DNA from: [Mycobacterium] nativiensis
GTDB taxonomy: Bacteria; Actinomycetota; Actinomycetes; Mycobacteriales; Mycobacteriaceae
DNA: 64,000 bases
NCBI RefSeq assembly: GCF_020172685.1
Contig: NZ_CP083986.1
Coordinates: 471,147 to 535,146, forward strand
Reading direction: 5' to 3'
The notes under the pieces were generated by a model. It saw only the letters and a program-made list of their open reading frames with translations. It ran no database searches and was not told where the DNA came from. Both the position numbers and the translations under genes were made by a program. Below, one piece after another: positions 47,472 through 56,089 of the stretch (position 1 is the first letter of the stretch; each line of letters starts with the position of its first letter).

Positions 47472-47525
47472 TAGTTGACAAATCAACTAGATGGCCTATT
47501 CTCGAGATAGTTAACAAGTCAACTA
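47472..47525. promoter_or_regulatory. Tandem palindromic operators upstream of the DoxX gene
   Basis: TAGTTGACAAATCAACTA (47472-47489) and TAGTTAACAAGTCAACTA (47508-47525) are near-identical 18-bp palindromes with centres 36 bp apart. The first extends to 10-bp perfect arms. They lie 55-110 bases upstream of the DoxX start, where the promoter should be. MarR-family dimers often bind sites of this form. No MarR gene is in the window. Confidence 0.8.
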
Positions 47526-47580
47526 GATGTCGCCGGGGTCCTGAACTCATCCGCGGGCGGCCTTTGGGAAGGAGTCCGCA

Positions 47581-48006
47581 ATGGACATCGTGATTCTGAT
47601 CGGCCGAATCCTGTTCGCCGTCGTGTTCATCGGCGGTGCGCTGGGGCACTTCACCCAGACCGACGCCATGGCGGCCTTCACCGAGAGCAAGGGCATCAAG
47701 CCCGGCAAACTCGCGGTGCTGGGCTCGGGGGCGTGGATGCTCGCCGGCGCGACCCTGGTGATCCTGGGCGCGTGGGCCGACCTCGGCGCACTGATGCTGG
47801 CGGTCTTCCTGTTGCCGACGGCGTTCGTCATGCACGGGTACTGGCGCGAACAGGACCCGCAGGCCAAGGCTGCTGAGCAGCTCCACTTCAGTAAGGACAT
47901 CTCGCTGGCCGGAGCGGCCCTGGCGCTGTTCGGCTTCTTCGTCACCGCCGGCGGCGCCACCGGGCTGCAACTGACCGGCCCGCTGTTCGCGTCGCTCGCC
48001 GGCTAA
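47581..48006 (+). CDS. DoxX-family membrane protein
   Basis: A protein of 141 residues with four hydrophobic segments, opening DIVILIGRILFAVVFIGGALGHF, split here as DIVILIGRILF and AVVFIGGALGHF, typical of DoxX/SURF4-type proteins. GGAAGGAG lies just before the ATG. In mycobacteria some DoxX proteins work with SodA and SseA in a membrane oxidoreductase complex. Here the gene is alone, so a role in quinone or oxidant stress is only inferred, mainly from the MarR-like operators upstream. A 15-bp hairpin follows. Confidence 0.85.
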   Translation: MDIVILIGRILFAVVFIGGALGHFTQTDAMAAFTESKGIKPGKLAVLGSGAWMLAGATLVILGAWADLGALMLAVFLLPTAFVMHGYWREQDPQAKAAEQLHFSKDISLAGAALALFGFFVTAGGATGLQLTGPLFASLAG

Positions 48007-48031
48007 GTCGGTACGGCCGCAAAAAGCCCCA

Positions 48032-48068
48032 CGGCCCGGTTCTGCGCGACGGTCGCAGAACCGGGCCG
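48032..48068 (+). terminator. Perfect 15-bp hairpin after the DoxX gene
   Basis: CGGCCCGGTTCTGCG and its exact complement are separated by 7 bases, starting 26 bases after the stop. No U-tract follows, though a run of A residues just before could act as a U-tract in the other direction. It separates DoxX from the M-box unit. Confidence 0.7.
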
Positions 48069-48217
48069 CCGCGGTCTCGTTCTGGTACCAAAGTGACTGG
48101 TGTGGCAGCGGGTGCGGCGCCAATCCGGCGGCATCACTGCACGTCAGAGACCCTCGACACACCCGGGACGCGTGGAGTTGACCGCATCCGGATGGTGGGG
48201 CACTATGGAGCACGCAA

Positions 48218-48389
48218 GCACCTCGTTAGGTGAGGCGTCTGCACGGACATAGGCCACTGACCCCGAACGTCGAAAGACGCCCCGGGTCAGGACAGCTCCT
48301 CCCGGCTTAAGGGTTGAGCCCAAGTGGCTTCCTGCCCCTCGCGGGCCAGGACACGCCGTGTAGTGCCGAAGCTCTGACGAGTGGGGTGC
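48218..48389 (+). promoter_or_regulatory. M-box (ykoK) magnesium riboswitch
   Basis: The sequence contains the M-box blocks in order: CTCGTTAGGTGAGGC at 48222, ACATAGGCCACTGACCC, GAACGTCGAAAGACGCC, GGGTCAGGACAG, CGGCTTAAGG, AAGTGGC, and the closing GCTCTGACGAG. Outer strands (GCAC at 48218 and GTGC at 48386) can pair as P1. M-boxes bind Mg2+ and usually lower expression of downstream Mg2+ genes when Mg2+ is plentiful. It is followed by a leader ORF and a 67-codon gene on the same strand. Confidence 0.93.
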
Positions 48390-48482
48390 GGCCTTTCCGA
48401 CAGTCGTCGGGGTTGCCTCCCAAAGCATGCGGTGAAACCGGCGCGCGAAGCGCGCCCGCGACCGAGAGGAGGTGAGGGACGC

Positions 48483-48563
48483 ATGAGTTCCGGTGATAGT
48501 CCGAGCCGATATCTGACTTCTGTTCCGTCCCCATCCGCACGGTCGCTTACCGCCTCCAGCTGA
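48483..48563 (+). CDS. Short leader ORF after the M-box (26 residues)
   Basis: AGGAGGTGAGG lies before the ATG at 48483, giving a 26-residue Ser/Pro-rich peptide (MSSGDSPSRYLTSVPSPSAR and six more residues). A perfect 7-bp hairpin (GGCGCGC/GCGCGCC) lies just upstream at 48440-48456. Its place between riboswitch and gene suggests translation-coupled control, as with the Pro-containing Mg2+-sensing leader peptides of enterobacteria. It could also be a small protein in its own right. Confidence 0.5.
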   Translation: MSSGDSPSRYLTSVPSPSARSLTASS

Positions 48564-48621
48564 GCCACGATCTGGCCTCCGGCTGAGCGCGTAGCGCCGT
48601 TACGCGACTAGGAGGCCCATC

Positions 48622-48825
48622 ATGGTTGCGATCGCATACACCGACATCACGGCGCCGGCCCCCCGTGCCACGAGCACGGCGAAGAAGCTGGACCCCCGAC
48701 GGGGTGCGCCTGCCGCGCCTGCCTCAGACCCGGTGGTCGACATGGCCACCCGGCTGCTCAGCGGTCCCCTGCACCAGATGTACGCACTCCTGTGGCGCGT
48801 CGGGGTGCTGACCGTCGACAACTGA
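48622..48825 (+). CDS. Small protein downstream of the M-box (67 residues)
   Basis: AGGAGG lies 6 bases before the ATG at 48622. The protein has a Thr/Ala/Pro-rich N-terminal half and a conserved-looking amphipathic C-terminus (VVDMATRLLSGPLHQMYALL, then WRVGVLTVDN). It has no clear membrane span or enzyme motif. In M. tuberculosis an M-box precedes the small gene Rv1535, and this could be its counterpart, but I cannot compare sequences. It should be expressed when Mg2+ is low. It converges with the Rv0424c-like gene, 22 bases away. Confidence 0.75.
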   Translation: MVAIAYTDITAPAPRATSTAKKLDPRRGAPAAPASDPVVDMATRLLSGPLHQMYALLWRVGVLTVDN

Positions 48826-48847
48826 GGTCAATCGAGGTCGGCCGAGG

Positions 48848-49123
48848 TCAGGCCTCTTCGAGCGCCTCGCCGATCTGCTCGAGAACTTCGTTGCGGTGGT
48901 TGCTGGCCAGAATGTGGCCGGCAGCCACCGCGACGGCTACCGGCCAGTCGATGATTTCGAAAGCCGCCAGCAGCGCCAGTCCGCCGTAGTAGGCGAGCTG
49001 CTCCGGCCGCGGCACCGTGACCTTGCCGAACAGCGGTAACTCCACCGCGAAGCCCGCCGCCTCCTTGATATGGGCCACCGCCTCCCGCTGCGACGCCGTG
49101 TTCCGCGGCTTTTCCGCCATCAT
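48848..49123 (-). CDS. Rv0424c-like small membrane-associated protein
   Basis: A protein of 91 residues, the length I remember for Rv0424c. It opens MMAEKPRNTASQREAVAHI, has a hydrophobic stretch at about 42-68 (LAYYGGLALLAAFEIIDWPVAVAVAAGHIL in two parts: LAYYGGLALLAAFEI and IDWPVAVAVAAGHIL), and an acidic C-terminal helix. A similar hydrophobic motif, WPILVAVGG, occurs in the Rv0426c-like protein on the other side of ctpH. Its ATG overlaps the ctpH stop by 4 bases (ATGA), so it belongs to the ctpH operon and may be a small partner of the pump. Confidence 0.8.
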   Translation of the reverse strand: MMAEKPRNTASQREAVAHIKEAAGFAVELPLFGKVTVPRPEQLAYYGGLALLAAFEIIDWPVAVAVAAGHILASNHRNEVLEQIGEALEEA

Positions 49124-52100
49124 GAGCCTCCTGGTGGCGATGGGTCGCCGGATGGTTGGGCCACGGTCTTTCCGCGGCGAGAGCCAGTGTCCCCATTGTG
49201 CACAAGTCGCAACACCGGCGCGGGGTGATCCTCGGGCGCCGGGGCGCCGTCCGGTCGTCGCGGTCCCGGCACGATGAACTCGGTGGGCGGCGCCTCGTCG
49301 CCGGGTGCGGACAGCAACCGGGGCACCACCGCCGCACCGATGGTGGCCACCGTCGCCGTACCCAGTGCCTGCGTCCAGCCCAGCGGGCCCAGCGGGGTGC
49401 AGCCCAGCAGCTGGCTGACACCCGGGATCGTGATCAAGGTCCCCATGACCCCGAGCGAGCCGACGGCGGTCGCCACCACCACCGGGTCGCGCGAGTCCAG
49501 CAGTGTCTGGCCCAGCTGCGTGGCGACCAGCGACACCAGCGCAACCGTCGACGCGCGCTGCTGGCGCCCGGTCACCGAGGCCAGCGCCCACGCGCCCACC
49601 GCCGCCGATGCCGTCGTCACCCCGCGCACCGCCACCGTGCGCCACAGCGCGCGCTCGTCCGGACCGCGGCCACCGGCGGCGGCGGCCTCCTCGCTGAGCG
49701 AGCTGACCGCCAGCGCGGTGGCCGGCAGCGCATCGGTGAGCATGTTGACCAGCAACAGCTGTCGGGCGTTCAGCGGTGAGCGCCCGGTGATCGCGCTGCC
49801 GATGATCGCGAATGCCACCTCGCCGGCGTTGCCACCCAGCAGCACCGCCACCGCGGCCTGAACTCGCTGCCACAGTTCATGACCCTCGTCGAGTGCGTCC
49901 AGCAGCGCATGCACCCGACCGTCGAGCAGCACCACGTCGGCAGCGGTGCTCGCCGATTCGCTGCCGTGCGCGACCACGGCGAGGCCGACGGTGGCGGCCC
50001 GGATCGCGGCCGCGTCGTTGGCGCCGTCACCGACCATCGCCGACACCTTGCCGGTGCGTTCCAGCGTCTGGACGACCTGAACCTTGTTCTCCGGCGACAT
50101 CCGGGCGAACACCACCCGCTCGTCCACCGCACGCTCCTGGCCCTTGCGTGACAACGCATCCCAGTCCGCGCCCGTGATCACCTGGCCGGCGTCGATGGTC
50201 AGGCCCAACTCGCGGGCGATCGCGGTAGCGGTGACCGGATGGTCGCCGGTGATCAGCCGCACCGGGATATTACGGCGGTCGAGTTCGGCGAGCAGGTCGG
50301 CGGCCTCCGCACGCGGCGTGTCTGCGATCCCCAGAAGGCCGACGAAAGTCAGTCCGTCACCGCAGAATTCAGCGATATCCTCGGGATCCGGGTCATCACC
50401 GAGGCGGGCCAGCTGCTCGGCCGAGAGCTCACGCAGGGCAACCGCGATGACCCGCAGACCTTCTCCCGCCATGCCCAGCACGGTTTTTCGGACCTCCGGA
50501 TCCCCGCCGCAGGCCGGACCGACGACCTCCGGGGCGCCCTTGACGGTCAGCACGGAGCCGTCGATTGACGCGGAGTAGCTGCGGCCGGACCGGAACGGCA
50601 GGTGGGCGACCTCCCCGCGGTCCGGGTCCACCACATCGGCTGCCATTGCGGCCTCGATGATCGCGGCGTCAGTGGCGTGCACCTGCCGGCCGTTGGTGGT
50701 GGGGGCGGCCTGCGCCGCGAACGTCAGGACCTGATCGGCGGAGTACCCCTGCGCGGGCTTCACCTGGGTCACCCGCAGCTTGTTCTGGCTCAGCGTCCCG
50801 GTTTTGTCGAAGCACACCACGTCAACCCGGCCGAGTGCCTCCACCGAGCGCGGAATTCGCACCAGGACACCAGACTTGGCCAACCGCCGTGCCGACGACT
50901 GTTGCGCCAGGGTGGCCACCAGGGGCAGCCCCTCCGGGATCGCAGCAACGGCGATGGCGATCCCCGAGGCCACCGATTGGCGCAGTCCGATCCGCCGGAG
51001 CATGCCCAGTCCGGTGACCAGGGTGCCGCCGGCCAGGCTGATCCGCCACGCCTTGCTGGTGAGCAGGCTCAACTGGTGCTGCAACCCGACCGCGGACTGT
51101 TCGCCGGCCACCAGTTCGGCAGCGCGGCGGCCGTGCGTGTCGCCGCCGGCCGCGGTCACCAGCGCGATCGCGGTGCCCGTCACCACCGTGGTGCCGGCGT
51201 AGACCATGCATTCCCGTTCGGCCAGCTCTGCGCCCGGCGTGGCTTCGACCTGTTTGACCACCGACAGCGATTCCCCGGTCAGCGACGACTCGTCGACCTC
51301 CAGGTCGTCGGCCTCGATCAGCCGGCCGTCGGCGGGCACCACCTCGTGCGGCCGCACCTCGATCACATCGCCGGGGCGCAGATCTTCGGCGGCGACGTCG
51401 CAGTAGCCGCCGTCGGGAAGAACTTTGCGCGCGGGCGGAACCTGCTCGCTGAGCAGAACATTGAGCCGGCGCTCGGCGACCAGGCGCTGCGCGGCGGCCA
51501 GCATCGCGTTGCCGCCCAGCACCGAACCGACCAGCATGGCGTCGACGGGTGAACCCAGCACCGCGCTGGCCGCGGCGCCCAGCGCCAGCACCGGCGTGAT
51601 CGGGTCGGCCAGTTCACCGCGCACCGCGTGGGCGAACTGCCAGAACAGGCGTGGCGGTGCCGTCTGCGCGCCGCGGCGGGCCAGGTCGACCGCCGCCAGG
51701 GCGGCGGACGCAGCGGGTCCGTGGGGATTCTCGGTAGGGACCAGCAGATCCGGCGGCGGCAGCACCGCCCGGACCTGGTCGACGGACATGGCATGCCACT
51801 CGTGGGTTGCCACCGGCCTGGGCGCGGTGGCGTCCACCGCACGGCGGGCCATCCAGTAGCCGGACAGCGCACCGGCGGCCGCGCCGGTGGTCACCGGTCC
51901 GGGCCCGCGGCCGCGCACTCCGGGTAGCAGCAGCAGTGCGCCCAATGTCGAAGCCCCGGTGGCGATCTCGATGCCACGGCGGCTGACTGACCGAGCTACT
52001 GGCAGCGCGTGCAGCACTCGCCACACCGCGGTCAGGTCCGTCAGCAACACATCGGCGCACCACGGCGGGGAGCCCTGCGCCGGCAGCATCCCCAGCGCCA

Positions 52101-53601
52101 CATCGGCCGCTGCGAGTGCCTCGACGGCGGCTGTCGACAGTACCGCGACGTCATGGCCGTCGGCCTGGTAGGCGGCCACCGCGGCGGCCAGCGCCTCGTC
52201 CACCGACGCTCCGTCCAGTGGACGGATGTCGTCGAAGATCGGCCGCAGCTCTCCGAGCGTCTCGGACTCGACCGAGACCACCTCGACGTCGGCGTGTCGG
52301 GCTTCGGTGACCACCGCGGTGGCCAGCGGCAGCAGTGCAGGCTGGAATGACGCCTTCACGCCGGCCCGCGGCCCGATCTGATGCCAGCCCGCCTTGAGTC
52401 CGGGATCGTCGAGCAGGGACTGGGCTTGGGCCCACGTAGCTCGCAGTTCGTCGTCGTCGGCGCCGCGAACCTGCATCACCCGCAACTTCTCGCCGCACAG
52501 CACCCGCGGGTCGATGATCACGGTGTCGACCCGATCCAGCTCACGCAGGCTGCCCGGCCGCAGTACGACCGTGCCGTGCTGGTCGGCCAGGCCGCGGCCC
52601 AGCGTCGAGGCGAATGACTCACGCGCGGTGTGGGTGGCCTTCGGTGCCATCACCGCCGCGGCGGTGCCGGCCAGGTCCGGGCTGCGGGTCGCCGCGGCGA
52701 TCACCCCGGCGCCGACGGCTTGGACCACCGAGGCGCGGTCCAGATGCCGTTCGATCGGGCCCGGCGGCCGGGGGACGGGCCGGCGCTGGGCGATCACAGG
52801 CGGGTGTTCGGCGTACTCGGCCAGTTCCGGTTCGCGGCGACGCCAGGCGCGCTCGGCGGCACGTTCCTCCCCGGCGCGCATCGCCTCCACCGACAGGTCC
52901 ACCGCCAGCGAGGTGGGCGCGGTGTTGAGGGTGTGCACGGCGGCGCTGGCCAGCGACAACAGGGTATCGGTCGCCTGCTTGCCGATGTTGTCTTCCAACA
53001 GTGCGCGCAGCCGCGGCTGGTAGTTGACCACGGTGACGCCGGCTTCCAGGCCGAGCGGCAGGCTTGGCAGCCGCAGCAACCGTCCCGCCGTCGCCAGGCC
53101 CAGGCCGGCGACGTTGGCGCCGACCGTGAACGCCCGCAGCATCTGCGTCATGCCGTCGCCGGGCAGGCTGGTGGGTGTGCTGTTGCGCGGGAAAGGGGAC
53201 ACCCGGCGGTACTGGCTCTCGATGTCGGTGACCACCCGCAGCAGCTCTCGCATCGACACGACGTCGGGGTCGGCTGCGTCGAGCCCGACGACCAGGCGTG
53301 ACAGCGGATGGTTCAACCGGACCGAGGTGACCCCGGGCAGAGCGCGGGCTGCGGCCAGGACCGTGGTCGCCAGTTCGTCTCCGGTGGCTCCGTCAAGCCC
53401 GCGAACCTCGACCCAGGCCCGCTCCGGGCTGCGGAAGCATCGCCGGTTCAGGGCCGGGCCGGTGTCGTAAGCCGGCCAGACCGCCCCGGCCACTCCGGCT
53501 GCGGTCTGGATCGATGCGGTCACCAACGCGGAGCTGGCTTGGATGCCGAGATTCGCTGCGCGCAAAGGAAGAGAGTGCCGTATGGCACGGCCTAAATCCA
53601 C
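49120..53601 (-). CDS. ctpH: Large P-type cation ATPase
   Basis: A protein of about 1493 residues. The C-terminal ~850 residues form a type-II-like P-ATPase: TGES in DESSLTGESLSV, the core motif AVAAIPEGLPLV, the phosphorylated Asp in CFDKTGTLSQNK, VKGAPEV for ATP binding, TGDHPVTA, and MVGDGANDAAAI. The N-terminal 600 residues contain degenerate ferredoxin-like (HMA-type) folds without CxxC, a second haloacid-dehalogenase-like segment, and extra membrane helices, as in CtpH and CtpI. The transported ion is uncertain; Ca2+ or Mg2+ are candidates from the family. A GTG at 53601 is chosen because the open frame further up overlaps the preceding gene. The M-box lies just beyond the operon but on the other strand. 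Confidence 0.9.
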   Translation of the reverse strand: MDLGRAIRHSLPLRAANLGIQASSALVTASIQTAAGVAGAVWPAYDTGPALNRRCFRSPERAWVEVRGLDGATGDELATTVLAAARALPGVTSVRLNHPLSRLVVGLDAADPDVVSMRELLRVVTDIESQYRRVSPFPRNSTPTSLPGDGMTQMLRAFTVGANVAGLGLATAGRLLRLPSLPLGLEAGVTVVNYQPRLRALLEDNIGKQATDTLLSLASAAVHTLNTAPTSLAVDLSVEAMRAGEERAAERAWRRREPELAEYAEHPPVIAQRRPVPRPPGPIERHLDRASVVQAVGAGVIAAATRSPDLAGTAAAVMAPKATHTARESFASTLGRGLADQHGTVVLRPGSLRELDRVDTVIIDPRVLCGEKLRVMQVRGADDDELRATWAQAQSLLDDPGLKAGWHQIGPRAGVKASFQPALLPLATAVVTEARHADVEVVSVESETLGELRPIFDDIRPLDGASVDEALAAAVAAYQADGHDVAVLSTAAVEALAAADVALGMLPAQGSPPWCADVLLTDLTAVWRVLHALPVARSVSRRGIEIATGASTLGALLLLPGVRGRGPGPVTTGAAAGALSGYWMARRAVDATAPRPVATHEWHAMSVDQVRAVLPPPDLLVPTENPHGPAASAALAAVDLARRGAQTAPPRLFWQFAHAVRGELADPITPVLALGAAASAVLGSPVDAMLVGSVLGGNAMLAAAQRLVAERRLNVLLSEQVPPARKVLPDGGYCDVAAEDLRPGDVIEVRPHEVVPADGRLIEADDLEVDESSLTGESLSVVKQVEATPGAELAERECMVYAGTTVVTGTAIALVTAAGGDTHGRRAAELVAGEQSAVGLQHQLSLLTSKAWRISLAGGTLVTGLGMLRRIGLRQSVASGIAIAVAAIPEGLPLVATLAQQSSARRLAKSGVLVRIPRSVEALGRVDVVCFDKTGTLSQNKLRVTQVKPAQGYSADQVLTFAAQAAPTTNGRQVHATDAAIIEAAMAADVVDPDRGEVAHLPFRSGRSYSASIDGSVLTVKGAPEVVGPACGGDPEVRKTVLGMAGEGLRVIAVALRELSAEQLARLGDDPDPEDIAEFCGDGLTFVGLLGIADTPRAEAADLLAELDRRNIPVRLITGDHPVTATAIARELGLTIDAGQVITGADWDALSRKGQERAVDERVVFARMSPENKVQVVQTLERTGKVSAMVGDGANDAAAIRAATVGLAVVAHGSESASTAADVVLLDGRVHALLDALDEGHELWQRVQAAVAVLLGGNAGEVAFAIIGSAITGRSPLNARQLLLVNMLTDALPATALAVSSLSEEAAAAGGRGPDERALWRTVAVRGVTTASAAVGAWALASVTGRQQRASTVALVSLVATQLGQTLLDSRDPVVVATAVGSLGVMGTLITIPGVSQLLGCTPLGPLGWTQALGTATVATIGAAVVPRLLSAPGDEAPPTEFIVPGPRRPDGAPAPEDHPAPVLRLVHNGDTGSRRGKTVAQPSGDPSPPGGS

Positions 53602-53611
53602 GCCCGCCCGA

Positions 53612-54100
53612 TCAGTGGCGCGCGCGAGCGCGGCTGCTGGTGCTGCTGGTGCCGCTGCGCGGCTGCCGTGCCGTGGTCTTCTTGGCCTGCGGGCTGCGCC
53701 GCGCACTTGACCCGGAGGCCGTATTCGCCGTCGATTTCACTGCCTTCAAGGGCGATGCTGCGCTCGTCGGCTTCTTGACCGGCGCCGCCACCTTCGCGTC
53801 CGCGCCGTTCGACCGGTTGTTCAACTGCTTGATCACCAATGCGGTGCCCCCCACCGCCACCAGTATCGGCCACTCGACCAACCCGGCCGCGCCGAGTGCA
53901 CCCAGGGTCAGTGCCGCCGCCGGGGTGGAGTGGCTGCCGCTGCTGAGTCCGCGCTGTGCGCCGCTGGCCGCACCTTTCACCCCGCCGATCACCCCGTTGA
54001 CTGCCGCGCCACCTATCGCGCCGGCCGCCTCGGTGGTCATCGTCACGGCGCGGTTCGCCGCTCGGGTCAACTGTCGTACCGTCCCTGCGACGGCGTTCAT
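53612..54100 (-). CDS. Rv0426c-like membrane protein with basic tail
   Basis: A protein of 162 residues. Residues 1-50 are Gly/Ala-rich and amphipathic (GGAAVNGVIGGVKGAASG), a hydrophobic segment spans about 60-90 (ALGAAGLVEWPILVAVGGTALVI in parts), and the C-terminal 60 residues are Lys/Arg/Ser/Thr-rich with AKKTTARQPRSG, like the basic tails of mycobacterial nucleoid or membrane-anchoring proteins. It starts at the ATG at 54100 and ends 10 bases before ctpH, so it heads the operon. The function is unknown. The position matches Rv0426c. Confidence 0.75.
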   Translation of the reverse strand: MNAVAGTVRQLTRAANRAVTMTTEAAGAIGGAAVNGVIGGVKGAASGAQRGLSSGSHSTPAAALTLGALGAAGLVEWPILVAVGGTALVIKQLNNRSNGADAKVAAPVKKPTSAASPLKAVKSTANTASGSSARRSPQAKKTTARQPRSGTSSTSSRARARH

Positions 54101-54227
54101 GGGGATTCCCTGCCCTTCAATGTGAGGCAAATTGCGTAATTCAACCATCCTAGGCGCAGTTTGGTGAACCTCGGGCAATCCACACGGAATTCATAACTGC
54201 CGCGGTCGATGCGGCAATTCCTAGCCT

Positions 54228-54360
54228 CGCCTCTCCTGCGTCGAGCCTCGCTGATCCGCCGGCTCCAGCTTCGCCTCTCCTCCGTCGAGCCTCGCTGACC
54301 CGCTGTATTAAAGCGGCGGCTCCAGCTTCGCCTCTCCTCCGTCGAGCCTCGCTGACCCGC
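54228..54360. repeat. Tandem 43-bp direct repeats downstream of xthA
   Basis: Two identical 43-bp copies lie at 54261-54303 and 54318-54360, beginning GGCTCCAGCTTCGCCTCTCC, with 14 bases between them. A third, partial copy with two mismatches lies at 54228-54260. They sit between the end of xthA and the start of the ctpH operon. The form is that of a mycobacterial interspersed repeat; no ORF is obvious in it. Confidence 0.85.
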
Positions 54361-54364
54361 CGGG

Positions 54365-55186
54365 TCAGGACGGGTTGATCTCCACGAGCACCGGGGCATG
54401 GTCGCTGGGTGATTTGCCCTTGCGCTCATCGCGGACGATCTCGGCGTGTTTGACCCGAGTCGCCACGTTGGGGGAACCCAGAATGAAGTCGATGCGCATG
54501 CCCTGCTTCTTCGGGAACCGCAGCTGGGTGTAGTCCCAGTAGGTATAGACGCCGGGGCCGGGCGTGAACGGCCGGACCACGTCGAGGTACTGCGCGGCGA
54601 CCATGGCGTTGAACGCCGCGCGCTCAGGCTCGGAGACGTGGGTGGCACCGTCGAAGAACTCCATGCTCCACACGTCGTCGTCCTGCGGGGCGACGTTCCA
54701 GTCGCCTACCAGCGCGATCGGCGCTGACGGGTCGTCGCGCAGCCAGCCCTCGGCGGTATCACGCAGCGCGGCAAGCCATTCCAGCTTGTAGGTGTAGTGC
54801 GGATCGTCCAGTGTGCGCCCGTTGGGCACATACAGGCTCCACACTCGCACTCCGCCGCAGGTCGCTCCGAGTGCCCGCGCCTCCACGGTGGGATCGGCGT
54901 CGGCCTTGGCCCACGCCGGTTGGCCGGGAAATCCGACCTCGACATCGTCCAGGCCCACCCGCGAGGCGATCGCCACCCCGTTCCACTGATTGTGGCCCAC
55001 GTGGGCCACCTCGTAGCCCAGTTCGTGAAAGGGCAGGGCGGGGAACTGGGCGTCGGTGCACTTGGTCTCCTGCATGGCCAGCACGTCGACGTCCGCGCGG
55101 GCCAGCCAGTCCGTCACCCGGTCCACCCGGGTGCGGATGGAGTTGACGTTCCAGGTGGCCAGTCGCAGTGCAGTCACGCCAGTCAC
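54365..55186 (-). CDS. xthA: Exodeoxyribonuclease III
   Basis: A protein of 273 residues of the exonuclease/endonuclease/phosphatase fold. Seen are LATWNVNSIRTRVDRV at the N-terminus, the metal ligand Glu in MQETKCTD, the catalytic GDWNVAP, MRIDFIL and SDHAPVLVE at the end. It repairs abasic sites and trims 3' ends during base excision repair. It begins at a GTG overlapping the acetyltransferase stop (GTGA); a second GTG 9 bases downstream is possible. It belongs to the def-GNAT-xthA cluster. Confidence 0.94.
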   Translation of the reverse strand: MTGVTALRLATWNVNSIRTRVDRVTDWLARADVDVLAMQETKCTDAQFPALPFHELGYEVAHVGHNQWNGVAIASRVGLDDVEVGFPGQPAWAKADADPTVEARALGATCGGVRVWSLYVPNGRTLDDPHYTYKLEWLAALRDTAEGWLRDDPSAPIALVGDWNVAPQDDDVWSMEFFDGATHVSEPERAAFNAMVAAQYLDVVRPFTPGPGVYTYWDYTQLRFPKKQGMRIDFILGSPNVATRVKHAEIVRDERKGKSPSDHAPVLVEINPS

Positions 55187-56079
55187 CCTAGATCGACCGC
55201 GTCGAGGTAGCGGGTGCGGTGCTGGCCGGCGAACCCGACCGCCTCGAAGAACGCGAAGACGCCCGGGTCACTGTTGGGCACCTGCGCGTAGCCGCGGGTC
55301 GCGCCGTGTTCCTGCCCCCAGGCCTGCAGGGCGGCGCAGATCGCCCGGCCGTGGCCCTGCCGGCGGCGGTCGGCGGCCACCCGCACGGCGGTCAGCCCCA
55401 GCCAGCGGGTCCCGTCCGAGCCCTCGGTGACCGCGCCCCGCCCGAGCGCCACCCCGGGTATCGAGGCGAACACCACCTCGCCGTCGACCACCGCGGTCAG
55501 CACGTCCACCGGTATGTCCGTCGGCCAGTCGAGGGTGGGCTCGGCGGTCAGCACCACCTGCACGGCCGGTGTCTCGGCGCTCAGTTCGCGCACCAGGGTG
55601 CGGGTCTCGTGCAGCGCGGGGATGTCCTCCCGCAACCTCAGCAGCCGCTCCGGGACCGCCAGCGTCGGTGGCAGATCCCGCTCGGCGTACCAGTCGATGA
55701 TCGCCGGAATGGTGCTGGTGTGGGCGAACATGTCCAGGGGCACAGCCGAATTGGCGGCCAGGTCGGCGCCGGGACCGGCCCGCAGCAGCCAGCCGTCCAG
55801 CCACCGGTGCTCGCTGCCCGGCCAGGCCAGCGCGGCGGCGTGTTCCACGGAACGGATCGCCGAGTTCTTCACCGGCCGATCGGTCAGCCGGCGCACGTAC
55901 AGCACATCGGCGTGCCGGCACTCGTGCACCACACCGTCCGCGGAGCGCACCCGCACCAGCGGCCCGGTCTCCACCAGGTGCCCGATCACGTCGCCCATCG
56001 GCGGCTCCGAACCCGGGGCCCGCAGGTAGCGCAGGCTCACCCGGACACCGATCTCGGGGAGTTCGGGTGGCTGGGGCAT
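55183..56079 (-). CDS. GNAT-family acetyltransferase (Rv0428c-like)
   Basis: A protein of about 298 residues. The N-terminal ~70 residues form a beta-rich SH3-like domain (GVRVSLRYLRAPG through ADVLYVRRL). The C-terminal 130 residues carry the GNAT acetyl-CoA site VRVAADRRRQGHGRAICAAL and the final FFEAVGF. The acceptor is unknown. GTG at 56082 and ATG at 56079 are both possible starts; the ATG is used. The stop overlaps the xthA start, and def ends 10 bases before it, so the three are translated together. Confidence 0.87.
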   Translation of the reverse strand: MPQPPELPEIGVRVSLRYLRAPGSEPPMGDVIGHLVETGPLVRVRSADGVVHECRHADVLYVRRLTDRPVKNSAIRSVEHAAALAWPGSEHRWLDGWLLRAGPGADLAANSAVPLDMFAHTSTIPAIIDWYAERDLPPTLAVPERLLRLREDIPALHETRTLVRELSAETPAVQVVLTAEPTLDWPTDIPVDVLTAVVDGEVVFASIPGVALGRGAVTEGSDGTRWLGLTAVRVAADRRRQGHGRAICAALQAWGQEHGATRGYAQVPNSDPGVFAFFEAVGFAGQHRTRYLDAVDLG

Positions 56080-56089
56080 CACCGGCTCG

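Noticed and set aside
54101..54227. A small gene between the Rv0426c-like gene and the repeats
   Set aside because: No ORF with a ribosome site; the sequence holds only the upstream region of the ctpH operon.
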